Positions 44,397-52,860 of a DNA stretch of 64,000 nt are shown piece after piece (the stretch's first letter is position 1; each line of letters begins with the position of its first letter). The DNA is taken from NCBI GenBank assembly GCA_021413975.1, contig JAIOPJ010000016.1:248001-312000 (forward strand), read 5' to 3'. The DNA comes from Gemmatimonadota bacterium (GTDB lineage Bacteria; Gemmatimonadota; Gemmatimonadetes; Gemmatimonadales; Gemmatimonadaceae). A program made the position numbers and the translations under genes. The notes below the pieces were generated by a model. The model had not been told where the DNA came from and searched no databases. It was given only the letters and a program-made list of their open reading frames with translations.

Positions 44397-44416
44397 GTCT
44401 GCCTCGCTCCCGGGGC

Positions 44417-45148
44417 TCAGTCGTGTCCGTCGACGTACAGCGTGATCATGTCTTCCCACCAGGGCCAATCGTGCGCGAAGCCGTCCCAGCCGCGCAGGGC
44501 ATTGCCGATCCCCTTCTTCCAGAGCCGGCCGGAGAACTCCTGATTGTCGCCCCAGGCCGGATCGCCCTTGCCGCAGGCGATGATGATGTCCATCCGCTGC
44601 ATCGCCTCGATCCGGTGCGCTTCCCATTCGTTCTGCACGAAGTCGAAGGGGTTGCACTTGTACACGAGCTCATCCGAGGCGCCGTCGGTCATGCCGCGGA
44701 TGTCATAGCGGCCGCTCATGCCGATCACGCGATTCACCATCTGCGGATTACGGAGCGCGAAGCACATCGCATGGTAGGCGCCGAAGCTCGCGCCGGCCGC
44801 GATCACGAACGGATGCGAGTTCACGTGCGCGGTGAAGGGGAGCAACTCGTCGCGCAGGTAGGCGTCATAGCGCAGGTGACGCCAGGCCCGTTCGTGCACC
44901 GGGATGCTCTTGTCGTACCAGCTCTGGTCGTGGTTCTGGTCGAGCGTGAAGAGCGTGAGCCAGCCGCGCTCGATCTTCTCGCGCAGCACGTCGGGCATGT
45001 AGCGGTTGGGCCACTCGTTGTGATCGCCCATGGTCGTGGGGAACGCGAGCAGGCGCGCGCCTCCGTGCCCGAACCAGCGCACATGCATGCGACGGCCGGC
45101 GGCGGGGGAGTCCCAGCTGTGGTGATGTCCCTTGACCCGCGTGCTCAT
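44417..45148 (-). CDS. Esterase-family alpha/beta hydrolase (first of a pair)
   Basis: A 243-residue hydrolase. VIAAGASFGAYHAMCFALRN carries the GxSxG nucleophile elbow; an Asp in IIIACGKGDPAWG and the late HDWPWWEDM histidine are the likely triad partners. It has no signal peptide. It resembles esterase D/PHB depolymerase-like enzymes and could release or transfer an acyl or peptidyl group. Its ATG overlaps the stop of the second esterase gene by four bases (ATGA). Confidence 0.8.
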   Translation of the reverse strand: MSTRVKGHHHSWDSPAAGRRMHVRWFGHGGARLLAFPTTMGDHNEWPNRYMPDVLREKIERGWLTLFTLDQNHDQSWYDKSIPVHERAWRHLRYDAYLRDELLPFTAHVNSHPFVIAAGASFGAYHAMCFALRNPQMVNRVIGMSGRYDIRGMTDGASDELVYKCNPFDFVQNEWEAHRIEAMQRMDIIIACGKGDPAWGDNQEFSGRLWKKGIGNALRGWDGFAHDWPWWEDMITLYVDGHD

Positions 45149-45942
45149 GCCGGCTCCTCCAGGAGGAAGGGCAGGGCGCGCTTGAGCCGCCGTCCCCAGG
45201 CGGATTCGTGGTGCTGCCCGGTCCTCTGTTCCATGTAGTGCAATGTGCGCCCCGGTTCGTAGCCCTTGTCGCGCAGGAGGTCCCGCATGCGCCGCGCGTT
45301 GCGCAACGTGCCCGTTCCTTCCCTGCCGCCCACGTCCAGGAAGATCCGTCCCGGCACCGCGGACGCCGCCGCAACGTAGTCGAAGATCGCGCCGCCGGCG
45401 AACCAGAGGGCCGGGCTCTGCACGGACGCGCGGCCGAACACCTCGGGGAAGCGGAAGAACGCGTACAGCGAGATCAGGCCGCCGAGGCTCGCGCCGCCGA
45501 TCACGGTGTGCTCGCGACCCCCCAGCGTGCGGTAGTCGGCGTCGATGCGCGGCTTCACCGTGCGGATCAGGAACTGCAGGTACCGTTCGCCGGCCCCGCC
45601 GCCGACCTTGGGGTCGATGAACGGGCTGTACTCGTCCACCCGGCGCTCGTTCGCGTTCGCGACGCCGACCAGGATCGCCTCGTATCCGAGCCGGGCGGCG
45701 GCATCGGCCGCCGTGTCGGCACCCCACGACCCCGCGAACGAGAGCCGCGGGTCGAAGAGGTTCTGGCCGTCGTGCAGATAGACCACCGGGAACTGCCCGC
45801 CCTCGTCGTACGAAGGCGGCAGGAACACGAAGACATCGCGCCGGTTGCCCAGCTCGGGCGACCAGACCCCCGGGAGGCGCACATGCCGCCCGGGACGGGC
45901 GCGCCGTCGCGGGAAGCGTGCGAGGGAGAGGCCGGCTTCCAC
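45145..45942 (-). CDS. Enterochelin-esterase-like alpha/beta hydrolase (second of a pair)
   Basis: A 265-residue hydrolase. FLPPSYDEGGQFPVVYLHDG is the typical N-terminal part, VIGGASLGGLISLYAFFRFP the nucleophile elbow, and HHESAWGRRL supplies the late His. Enterochelin esterase-like enzymes cut ester-linked conjugates. A GTG start follows the ATP-grasp stop after four bases. An internal GTG (at VRLPGVW) could be the real start, and would leave the fold whole. Confidence 0.82.
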   Translation of the reverse strand: MEAGLSLARFPRRRARPGRHVRLPGVWSPELGNRRDVFVFLPPSYDEGGQFPVVYLHDGQNLFDPRLSFAGSWGADTAADAAARLGYEAILVGVANANERRVDEYSPFIDPKVGGGAGERYLQFLIRTVKPRIDADYRTLGGREHTVIGGASLGGLISLYAFFRFPEVFGRASVQSPALWFAGGAIFDYVAAASAVPGRIFLDVGGREGTGTLRNARRMRDLLRDKGYEPGRTLHYMEQRTGQHHESAWGRRLKRALPFLLEEPA

Positions 45943-45946
45943 TCCT

Positions 45947-47164
45947 TCAGTCCGCGAACAGGCGGAGGTCGGTCCCGAAGTCGTCGGCGATCCGGCAGGC
46001 GGTGTCCCAGTCGGGGTGACGGATCACGACGTAGCCGTCGGAGATCAGGGTCTGCACCCAGTCGCGCCGCGGCGCGCCGACCGGGAGCAGGTCCACCAGG
46101 ATCACGTGCTCGCCGTGACGCTCCATGAGTTGCGCGAGGCCCTCGATCCGCGAGATGCGCCCCTGGCCCTGGGCGCGCTTGAAGATGTTGATCGCGTTGT
46201 ACGCACGCGGCCTGTTCGCGGTGAACGTGCCCTTCAGTTCCGCCTCGGCATACCCCGTGAAGACGTCGATGTCGGCGGTGAAGTTCATGAGGTCCACGGT
46301 GTTGGCACCGGGCGGGCGCGCGGCGATCTCGCTGAAGACCGCCTCGCCCGACGGCGTGAGGAACCACTCCATGTGCGTGAAGCCGGTCTTGAAGCCCATC
46401 ACCTTGAGCACCTCGCGCCCGAGCGTGATGCCCGGCTGGAGGTGCGGCTGGCTCAGATCGCGCACGGCCAACGTCTGCGGTGACACCCACTCGTTGCTGC
46501 GCGAGATCAGCGGCTTCGGGCGATAGTAGCCCATGTTCTCGTAGAGCACCCGGCCGTCGGCGCAGATGGTGTCGTAGTGGTACTCCTCGCCGATGATGAA
46601 CTCCTCGACGTTCACCTCGGCCACATGCCCCAAGCGCGCGATCGCCTGCTCGAGCTCCTGCGGCGTGTCCACGCGGAAGGTGTCCATCGACCCGGCGCCG
46701 TCGATCGGCTTGATGATCGCGGGGTAGCCCACCTTCTCCACGGCCGCCCGCACCTCGGCGGACGTGGCGGCGCGCGCGTGACGCGCCGTGCGCAGTCCCG
46801 CCGCCTGGATGACCTGCTTCATGATGTCCTTGTCGCGGAAGCGGTGCGCCATCTCCAGGTCGATCCCCGGGACGCCGAGCGCTTCGCGGATGCGCGCGGC
46901 GAGCACCACCGCAGGCTCCCAGAGGGCGACGACGCGATCGACCGTGCGGGCGCCCATGAACTTCGTGAGCGCGCCGACCACACCCATCTCGTCGCGCAGC
47001 GATGCGACCTGCAGGTACTCGGAGAGATGCTGCCGCGCGAGCTCGGGGAGCGCCGAGACCGGTTGGTCCCCCACGCCGATCACGTGCGCGCCATGCTCGG
47101 CGAGTCCGCGCACGAAGTGCGGCATCTCCGAGGGATAACCGGGGGCGATGAAGACGACGTTCAT
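45947..47164 (-). CDS. ATP-grasp ligase A (carnosine-synthase/CPSase-like)
   Basis: A 405-residue ATP-grasp enzyme. YPAIIKPIDGAGSMDTFRV (near 147-165) is the ATP loop, NVEEFIIGEEYHYDTI the next strand, and THMEWF with FSEIAARPPGAN (about 263-288) the metal and substrate end. The order is that of amino acid and dipeptide ligases related to carbamoyl-phosphate synthetase and carnosine synthase. It shares these blocks with the next upstream gene, and the two are probably old duplicates. It starts 19 bases after that gene. Confidence 0.87.
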   Translation of the reverse strand: MNVVFIAPGYPSEMPHFVRGLAEHGAHVIGVGDQPVSALPELARQHLSEYLQVASLRDEMGVVGALTKFMGARTVDRVVALWEPAVVLAARIREALGVPGIDLEMAHRFRDKDIMKQVIQAAGLRTARHARAATSAEVRAAVEKVGYPAIIKPIDGAGSMDTFRVDTPQELEQAIARLGHVAEVNVEEFIIGEEYHYDTICADGRVLYENMGYYRPKPLISRSNEWVSPQTLAVRDLSQPHLQPGITLGREVLKVMGFKTGFTHMEWFLTPSGEAVFSEIAARPPGANTVDLMNFTADIDVFTGYAEAELKGTFTANRPRAYNAINIFKRAQGQGRISRIEGLAQLMERHGEHVILVDLLPVGAPRRDWVQTLISDGYVVIRHPDWDTACRIADDFGTDLRLFAD

Positions 47165-47183
47165 GGTCAGGTCCGTTGAGGGG

Positions 47184-48407
47184 TCAGCCGAGTTCCACGT
47201 GGATGAGCGACACGATCCGTTCGAGGGCGTCGCTCACGACCGCCGTCTCGGGATGCCGCACGATGATGAAGCCTTCGCCTTCGTAACTCCCGGTCCGCCC
47301 CATGCCGATGGTGGGGAGGCGATGGTCGCACACCATCGCGCCGAACTCGCGCGCGACCGTCTCGATCCCGTGCACGGCGCGCACCGTGCCCGTGCCCTGG
47401 CCCCGGAGGAAGGCGGCCCCCACGGCGTACTTCCGCACCGGCGGCCGGAACTCGCCGAAGATGACCGTGCGCGCCCATTCCTGCAGGAAATCGAAGTCGT
47501 TCGCCCGCGAGACGAGGGTCGTGATCTGGGCGCCCGGCGGGCGCGCCCCCACCTCCCCGATGGCCACGCTGCCGTCCTTGCGCCGGAACCACTCCATGTG
47601 CGTGAGGCCGGTCTGCATCCCGAGCGCGGACAACCCGCCGGCCGCCGCCCGCTTGATGTCGTCGAAGCGCGGGTCGTCGACCTCGCGCGGCAGCAGCACG
47701 CACCACTGGATCCACTGGTTGCGCACCACGTCGAGCGGTGTGGGACGGTAATGCGTGAGCGAATGCCAGACCGCCTCGCCCTCGATCGAGATCGTCTCGA
47801 GCGAATGCTCGCTGCCGACGATGAACTCCTCGAGCAGCGTGGGATGTTCCTCACCCGGCGGCGCGGCGCCCAGCGCGACGAGCAACTGCGCCTCGTTCTC
47901 GACGCGGAAGGTGCTCACCGATCCCGCGCCGTCGGGTGGCTTCACCACGAGCGGGTAGCCGATCCGCGCCGCGGCGGCGCGCCCCTCGTCGACCGAGCGC
48001 ACCAATGCATGCCGTGCGCAGGGGATCCCGGCCGAGCGGAGGATGTCCTTCATCCTCGCCTTGTCGCGGAACGCGCGCGTGGTCTCGGCGCTCATGCCGG
48101 GGACCCCGAGCATCTCGCGCGCCTCGGCGATCGGCACCTGCGCCTGCTCGAGCGAGCCCCACAACCGGTGGATCGGTTCGCCGACCATCGCCGAGAGCCC
48201 GCGCGCGGCCCGCTCGAGTTGCCCCGGGTCGAGCACTTCGTCCACGCGCCAGTGCGCCGTCAGGAGTCCCCTCAGGTAGTCGGGGGCCTCCTCCTGCCGC
48301 TGCTGGCCGATCACGCCGAGTCGCACGCCGGGCAGCGTGGCGATCGCCGCCATGGTGCGGCTCGCGGGATCGGAGAAGAAGGGCGCGACGAAGATCACGA
48401 ACGGCAT
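47184..48407 (-). CDS. ATP-grasp ligase B (paralogue of ligase A)
   Basis: A 407-residue ATP-grasp enzyme with the same block order as the gene downstream: YPLVVKPPDGAGSVSTFRV, TLLEEFIVGSEHSLETIS, LTHMEWF and IGEVGARPPGAQ. It differs in the N-terminal recognition domain (VIFVAPFFSDPASRTMAAIA). Two related ligases may add two residues in turn to a growing chain, or form a heteromer. It begins 22 bases after the GH57 gene. Confidence 0.87.
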   Translation of the reverse strand: MPFVIFVAPFFSDPASRTMAAIATLPGVRLGVIGQQRQEEAPDYLRGLLTAHWRVDEVLDPGQLERAARGLSAMVGEPIHRLWGSLEQAQVPIAEAREMLGVPGMSAETTRAFRDKARMKDILRSAGIPCARHALVRSVDEGRAAAARIGYPLVVKPPDGAGSVSTFRVENEAQLLVALGAAPPGEEHPTLLEEFIVGSEHSLETISIEGEAVWHSLTHYRPTPLDVVRNQWIQWCVLLPREVDDPRFDDIKRAAAGGLSALGMQTGLTHMEWFRRKDGSVAIGEVGARPPGAQITTLVSRANDFDFLQEWARTVIFGEFRPPVRKYAVGAAFLRGQGTGTVRAVHGIETVAREFGAMVCDHRLPTIGMGRTGSYEGEGFIIVRHPETAVVSDALERIVSLIHVELG

Positions 48408-48429
48408 GGCGCCTCCGCTGGTGTCGTGG

Positions 48430-50532
48430 TCATGACCAGGTCACCCACTCGGCCAGGAACTCCTCGGCGAAGCCGAGCCGGATGGCGAGGCCGGTGAACG
48501 GTCCGCGCGCCTCGGGCGCGAGGGCGCGCACGCGCCGCGCGAAGTGCGACTGCACCTCGTACGGCAGGTGATGGCCGCTCAGCTCGAGGAGGTCGACGAG
48601 ATCCGACGCACGCGCGACGTGGGCCGCCGCGTCGCGTTCGCCGATGCTGCGCACCTCCGCGTCGAGCTCCGCGACCGCCGAGTCGACGAGACCGGGCGCC
48701 CCGAGCGCCATCGCCGCGAGGCGGGTCTCGCCGAAGAGCCGCTGCGCGAGTTCGCGCTGCCGGGCCGCGCGCACGCCGTGCAGCACCGCCTCGCGCTCCC
48801 GCTCCGGGAAGTCCTGCAGCAGCACGGGCACCGTCCCTGCGAGGCGGCCGGCGTCCGCGGACTCGTCGAGGTCGGGACGCGGATGCACGAAGGCCTGCGC
48901 ATCGGCGACGCCCCGGCGCTGCACCGAGACGTCGAAGACGTGCTTGCGTCCGGTGCGCCGGTGCACGAGGAGCACGCGGGCCGCGTTCACGTCGACGTCG
49001 AACGCGCGGGTGTCCGGCTCCTTCCATCCGGGCACGAAGGCCTGCGCCGCCGCGAGTCCGCCGGCGACGCGCACGAGCGGCGAGACCGACGGCCAGATCT
49101 GCTGGGCCCAGATGTCCTCGCCGGTGCCGAGCGCGGGATCGTTGCTGAGCGCCTCCCGCAACGCGCGGCGGAGCGCGCGTTCCATGGCGTCGTCCCCGGC
49201 GAGTTCGATCGCGCGCGCCGCATAGCGCAGCGCCTGCGTCGTCATGCTGCGGCCGATGTCGTCATAGAACCAGGCGCTCGACGTGAACATGCGCAGCGCG
49301 TCGCGCATCATCTCGAGCAGCTCGCGCGCGCGGATCACCTGCACCGACGACAGGCCGGGAGCGAGCAGCGTCGCGACGAGCGCGTCACGCTCGGCCGCGG
49401 GCGCCGCGACCACGGCGCCGTACGCATCGCGCGCCGCCCATGGATCCAGGAACAGCGGCGTCGCCTCGGCGAGGTAGCGCTCGTGCAGGGCGTCGCGCAG
49501 GGATTCCAGGCCGCGCCGGAGGGGCTCGCGCCAGGATTGATCGGGGGCCTTGGCCGCGTCCTCGCGACACCCGCAGTCGGTGCGCCAGCGGCCCACGCCA
49601 TGCGGACAGCTCCACGAACTCGGTCCCACCAGCGCGATCGTCTCCGCGGGCGGATGCGCCGCCAGCACCTCGGCGAACGAGGAGAGCGCCACGTCGGGCG
49701 TCGCCTTGAGCTCCTGCACGACCCAGGCCAACGCCATCTCGCTGAAGCGGTGGTGATGCCCGAACGTCTCCCCGACGGTCGCCACCGTGATCACCTGCGG
49801 GGTCGTCTGCGCCTGCTGTCCCTCGAGCAGGTCGGCCTTCCAGACCCGCGCGTTGGCGAGCAACGGGCCGAAGGAGACGTTGTGCGAGCGCGTGCCGTCG
49901 TAGACGAAGATCGCGATCCCACGGCCGCCGGTCGTGACGTAGCGACCGGGCAGGCCATTCGCCGGCACGGTCCGCACCTGGTTCGGCGCGAGCACGGTGA
50001 ACCGGATCCCTTCCTGCGCGAGCACGTCCAGCGTCTCGTCATCGACGGCCGTCTCCGGCAGCCACATCCCCTCGGGCGCGCGGCCGAAGCGCCGGCGGAA
50101 GTCGGCGATGCCCCAGCGGACCTCGGTCACCTTGTCGCGGCGCGTCGCCAGCGGCAGGATCACGTGATGATACGGATGCGCGATCGCCGTGCCATGTCCC
50201 GTGCGCTGCACGGCCTGCCGGTCGCCGTCGAGCATGGCGCGGTAGGTCGTGGGCGCGTGGTGCTCCAGCCAGTCCAGGAGCGTCGGCGCGACGTTGAACG
50301 ACATGTGCGCCGTGAGGTTCACGATGCGCGCGATCTTCCCCTCGGGGTTCAGCACGCGCGCCGACACGACCGGGCGGTAGCACTCGCGCTCGATCCGCTC
50401 GTGGAAGTCATGCCACGGGGCGGCGCGCGGCGCGCGCGGGATCTCCTCGAGCCATGGGTCCTCGCGCGGAGGCTGGCAGAAATGGCCGTGGATGACGATG
50501 CGCCGGAGCGCCGGCGACGCGGAGTCGGTCAC
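48430..50532 (-). CDS. GH57-family glucan-active enzyme with DUF3536 domain
   Basis: About 700 residues. The N-terminal 300 residues are a GH57 (beta/alpha)7 barrel: VIHGHFCQPPREDPWLEE at the first strand, RRFGRAPEGMWLPETAVDDE with the probable nucleophile Glu, and TVGETFGHHHRFSEMALA. The rest is the DUF3536 helical and beta region. GH57 enzymes cut, transfer or branch alpha-glucans, so branching, trimming or a glucanotransferase step is possible. The GTG start overlaps the glgA-like stop (GTGA). It links the glucan enzymes to the ligase genes downstream. Confidence 0.85.
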   Translation of the reverse strand: MTDSASPALRRIVIHGHFCQPPREDPWLEEIPRAPRAAPWHDFHERIERECYRPVVSARVLNPEGKIARIVNLTAHMSFNVAPTLLDWLEHHAPTTYRAMLDGDRQAVQRTGHGTAIAHPYHHVILPLATRRDKVTEVRWGIADFRRRFGRAPEGMWLPETAVDDETLDVLAQEGIRFTVLAPNQVRTVPANGLPGRYVTTGGRGIAIFVYDGTRSHNVSFGPLLANARVWKADLLEGQQAQTTPQVITVATVGETFGHHHRFSEMALAWVVQELKATPDVALSSFAEVLAAHPPAETIALVGPSSWSCPHGVGRWRTDCGCREDAAKAPDQSWREPLRRGLESLRDALHERYLAEATPLFLDPWAARDAYGAVVAAPAAERDALVATLLAPGLSSVQVIRARELLEMMRDALRMFTSSAWFYDDIGRSMTTQALRYAARAIELAGDDAMERALRRALREALSNDPALGTGEDIWAQQIWPSVSPLVRVAGGLAAAQAFVPGWKEPDTRAFDVDVNAARVLLVHRRTGRKHVFDVSVQRRGVADAQAFVHPRPDLDESADAGRLAGTVPVLLQDFPEREREAVLHGVRAARQRELAQRLFGETRLAAMALGAPGLVDSAVAELDAEVRSIGERDAAAHVARASDLVDLLELSGHHLPYEVQSHFARRVRALAPEARGPFTGLAIRLGFAEEFLAEWVTWS

Positions 50533-52127
50533 GCGCCCCTCCGGGCGGCCGCGAAACGGTAGACGTCGCGGTACCGCGCCTCGGCGTGTTCCCACCCGAA
50601 GTCGCGCCCCATCGCCTCGCGCTGCATCCGGGCGAACGTCGCCGCGTCGCGGTAGGCCAGCACGGCGCGCGCCGTGCCGTGCAGGAAGTCGTCGGAGGTG
50701 TATTCGTCGAAGAGGAAGCCGGTGACCCCGTCCTCGATCGTGTCCGCGAGGCCGCCCACGCGCCGCGCGAGCGGCAGCGCGCCGTAGCGCTGCGCGCGCA
50801 TCTGGGTGAGGCCGCAGGGCTCGTACATGCTGGGCATCAGGCAGAGGTCGGCGCCCGCGAGGAGCCGGTGCTCGAGGCGATCGGTGAAGTTGAGCTGCAC
50901 GCCCAGCCGGTCCGGCGCGCGGCGCGCCAGGTCGAGCAGCGCGCGTTCGTACCGCTCCTCGCCCGCGCCGAGGAACACGAACTGCGCATCGAGCGTCAGG
51001 AAGCCCGAGCCGAAGATCAGGTCGAGGCCCTTCTGGTAGACCATGCGCGCGCTCATGCCCACGAGCGGCGTGCGCGCCCGCTTGGGAAGGCCGAAGAGGC
51101 GTTGCAGCGATGCCTTGCAGGCGGCCTTGCCGCTCAGGTCGTCGCGGGAGAAGCGCGCCGCGATCTGCGTGTCGGTCGCGGGATCCCACTCCTCCTGGTC
51201 GATCCCGTTCACGATCCCGATGAACCGGGCCCCGAGCTCGCGGAAGGCATCGTGCAGGCCGAAGCCGCCGGCCTCGGTGCGCAGCTCATCGGCGTGGGTC
51301 GGACTCACCGTCACCACCGCGTCGGCGAGCGACATCCCTCCCTTGAGGAGGTTCATGCGCCCGTACCACTCCAGGTGGTGCAGGGTGTAGAGCGACCAGG
51401 GCAGGCCGAGGTCGGCCATGGTCGCGGCCGGGTAGTGTCCCTGGAAGCCCGCGTTGTGCACGGAGAGCACGGCGCCCACGCGCGCGTACCGGGTGTCGTG
51501 CGCGAGCAGGCCGCGCAGATACACCGGCACGAGCGCCGCATGCCAGTCATGTGCATGCACCACGACCGGTCCGTCGCTGATGCGCGGCAGCGCCTCGATC
51601 ACGGCCAGCGAGAAGCAGGCATAGCGCCGGGCGTTGTCGCGGAACTCGCCTTGCGCGTCGCCGTAGATGCCGTCGCGGCCGAAGTAGGTCGGACTCGCGA
51701 CGAAGATGACCCGAGGGGAGGGCGGCCCGACGGGGCGCACGAGTTCGAGGAGCGTGACCTCCTCGGACCGTCCGCCGACGGGCACCTGGAGCGGCGGACC
51801 GAGCGGCGTCACGGGCGGCGCCTTGCGCGCGACATCGCCGTAGTAGGGCATGACGATCGTGACGTCGATGCCGGCCTTGGCCTGGAACCGCGCGAGCGTC
51901 CGCACCGCTTCGCCGAGGCCACCGGTGCGCGCGAACGGCGCCAGCTCGGCCGTCGCGTGCACCACCGAGATGGGCGCACCGGACGACGTCGCGAGCGCGA
52001 CCGCCGGCTGCGCACTCGCCTTCGAAGCCTTCGTTGGCGTCGGCTTCGTCGTCGATCGGTCGCGGGTGCGTCGGGTCATGCGGTCGGCGGAGGTCCGGGC
52101 GAGGCGCGCGCGCTGCTCGCGCCGCAT
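50529..52127 (-). CDS. glgA: Glycogen-synthase-like GT5 glycosyltransferase
   Basis: About 532 residues (or 516 from the internal ATG at 52079). Typical GT5 blocks are present: ELAPFARTGGLGEAVRTLAR, VVVHAHDWHAALVPVYL, LSVHNAGFQG, GIVNGIDQEEWDP and PSMYEPCGLTQMRAQRYG. Standard GlgA has KTGGL at the ADP-glucose site; here it reads RTGGL, so donor use may differ. It heads the eleven-gene minus-strand operon. Neither start has a ribosome site; a TAGATT box (52146-52141) lies 13 bases before the ATG at 52127. The first 50 residues are a basic, low-complexity tail. Confidence 0.85.
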   Translation of the reverse strand: MRREQRARLARTSADRMTRRTRDRSTTKPTPTKASKASAQPAVALATSSGAPISVVHATAELAPFARTGGLGEAVRTLARFQAKAGIDVTIVMPYYGDVARKAPPVTPLGPPLQVPVGGRSEEVTLLELVRPVGPPSPRVIFVASPTYFGRDGIYGDAQGEFRDNARRYACFSLAVIEALPRISDGPVVVHAHDWHAALVPVYLRGLLAHDTRYARVGAVLSVHNAGFQGHYPAATMADLGLPWSLYTLHHLEWYGRMNLLKGGMSLADAVVTVSPTHADELRTEAGGFGLHDAFRELGARFIGIVNGIDQEEWDPATDTQIAARFSRDDLSGKAACKASLQRLFGLPKRARTPLVGMSARMVYQKGLDLIFGSGFLTLDAQFVFLGAGEERYERALLDLARRAPDRLGVQLNFTDRLEHRLLAGADLCLMPSMYEPCGLTQMRAQRYGALPLARRVGGLADTIEDGVTGFLFDEYTSDDFLHGTARAVLAYRDAATFARMQREAMGRDFGWEHAEARYRDVYRFAAARRGA

Positions 52128-52287
52128 TCGAGTTCAGCGGAATCTAAAGGGGGCTCCGGCGTTCGGCGAATCGGCGTGTCGCGATGCCGAACGGGACTGC
52201 CGGTCGCTTCGTAAGGACAATTCCGACGGCCCCTGGATCGAGGGATCCTCCCCGTAAGGGCCGCCCGGCCTTAGACTCCTGCACCTC

Positions 52288-52860
52288 ATGAAGACTCCCC
52301 CGCGGATCCTGGTGGTGGCCGCCACCGCTCGCGAACTCGCGTCCCCGGATGGATGGCTCGCGCTGGAATGCGGCGTCGGCCCGGTTGAGGCAGGGGCCGC
52401 GACCGCCATGGCCATCGCCCGGCACCGCCCCACGATGATCCTCCATGTCGGGATCGCCGGCGCCCGGCGACGACTCGCCCTCCCGCCCGCCGCACTCGTG
52501 ATCGGCACCGCGACGCGGTACTCCGACCTCGGCGTTCCGGCCCTCTTCGCGCCCAGCACCGTCGCGGCCGATCCGGGCCTCCTCGCCGCGGCCGCGCGGG
52601 TGCTGCCCGAGGCACGACGGTTCGTCATCGGCACCAGCGCGCGCGTCGGTGGCGCGTCCGAGTGCGATGTGGAGGCCATGGAGGGATTCGCCGTGCTCCG
52701 CGCCGCCGAGCTCGCGGGCGTGCCGGCGATCGAGATCCGCGCCATCTCGAACGAGATCGAGGAGACCGATCGCGCCCGCTGGCACTTCGACGCCGCCTTC
52801 GCCGCGATCACGGCGGCCACGCCGTCGCTCGTGCGGGAGTTCGTGCGTTGCGCGAGCTGA
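52288..52860 (+). CDS. mqnB: Futalosine hydrolase (MqnB)
   Basis: A 190-residue nucleosidase of the MTAN/MqnB family. ILVVAATARELAS opens the fold, ILHVGIAGARRRL gives the phosphorylase-like strand, and ECDVEAMEGFAVLRAAELAG with AIEIRAISNEI the active-site end (Glu of MEGF, Asn-Glu). It hydrolyses futalosine in the alternative menaquinone pathway, supported by overlap with mqnD. It is shorter than most MqnB (usually about 220-230 residues) because the segment after AATARE is compact. TAGACT (52272-52277) ten bases before the ATG is a possible -10 box. Confidence 0.85.
   Translation: MKTPPRILVVAATARELASPDGWLALECGVGPVEAGAATAMAIARHRPTMILHVGIAGARRRLALPPAALVIGTATRYSDLGVPALFAPSTVAADPGLLAAAARVLPEARRFVIGTSARVGGASECDVEAMEGFAVLRAAELAGVPAIEIRAISNEIEETDRARWHFDAAFAAITAATPSLVREFVRCAS

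Noticed and set aside
38538-52127. Siderophore or NRPS-type cluster
   Set aside because: There are no adenylation, condensation or carrier-protein domains; the ligases are ATP-grasp and GCS types, and the enterochelin-esterase likeness alone is not enough.
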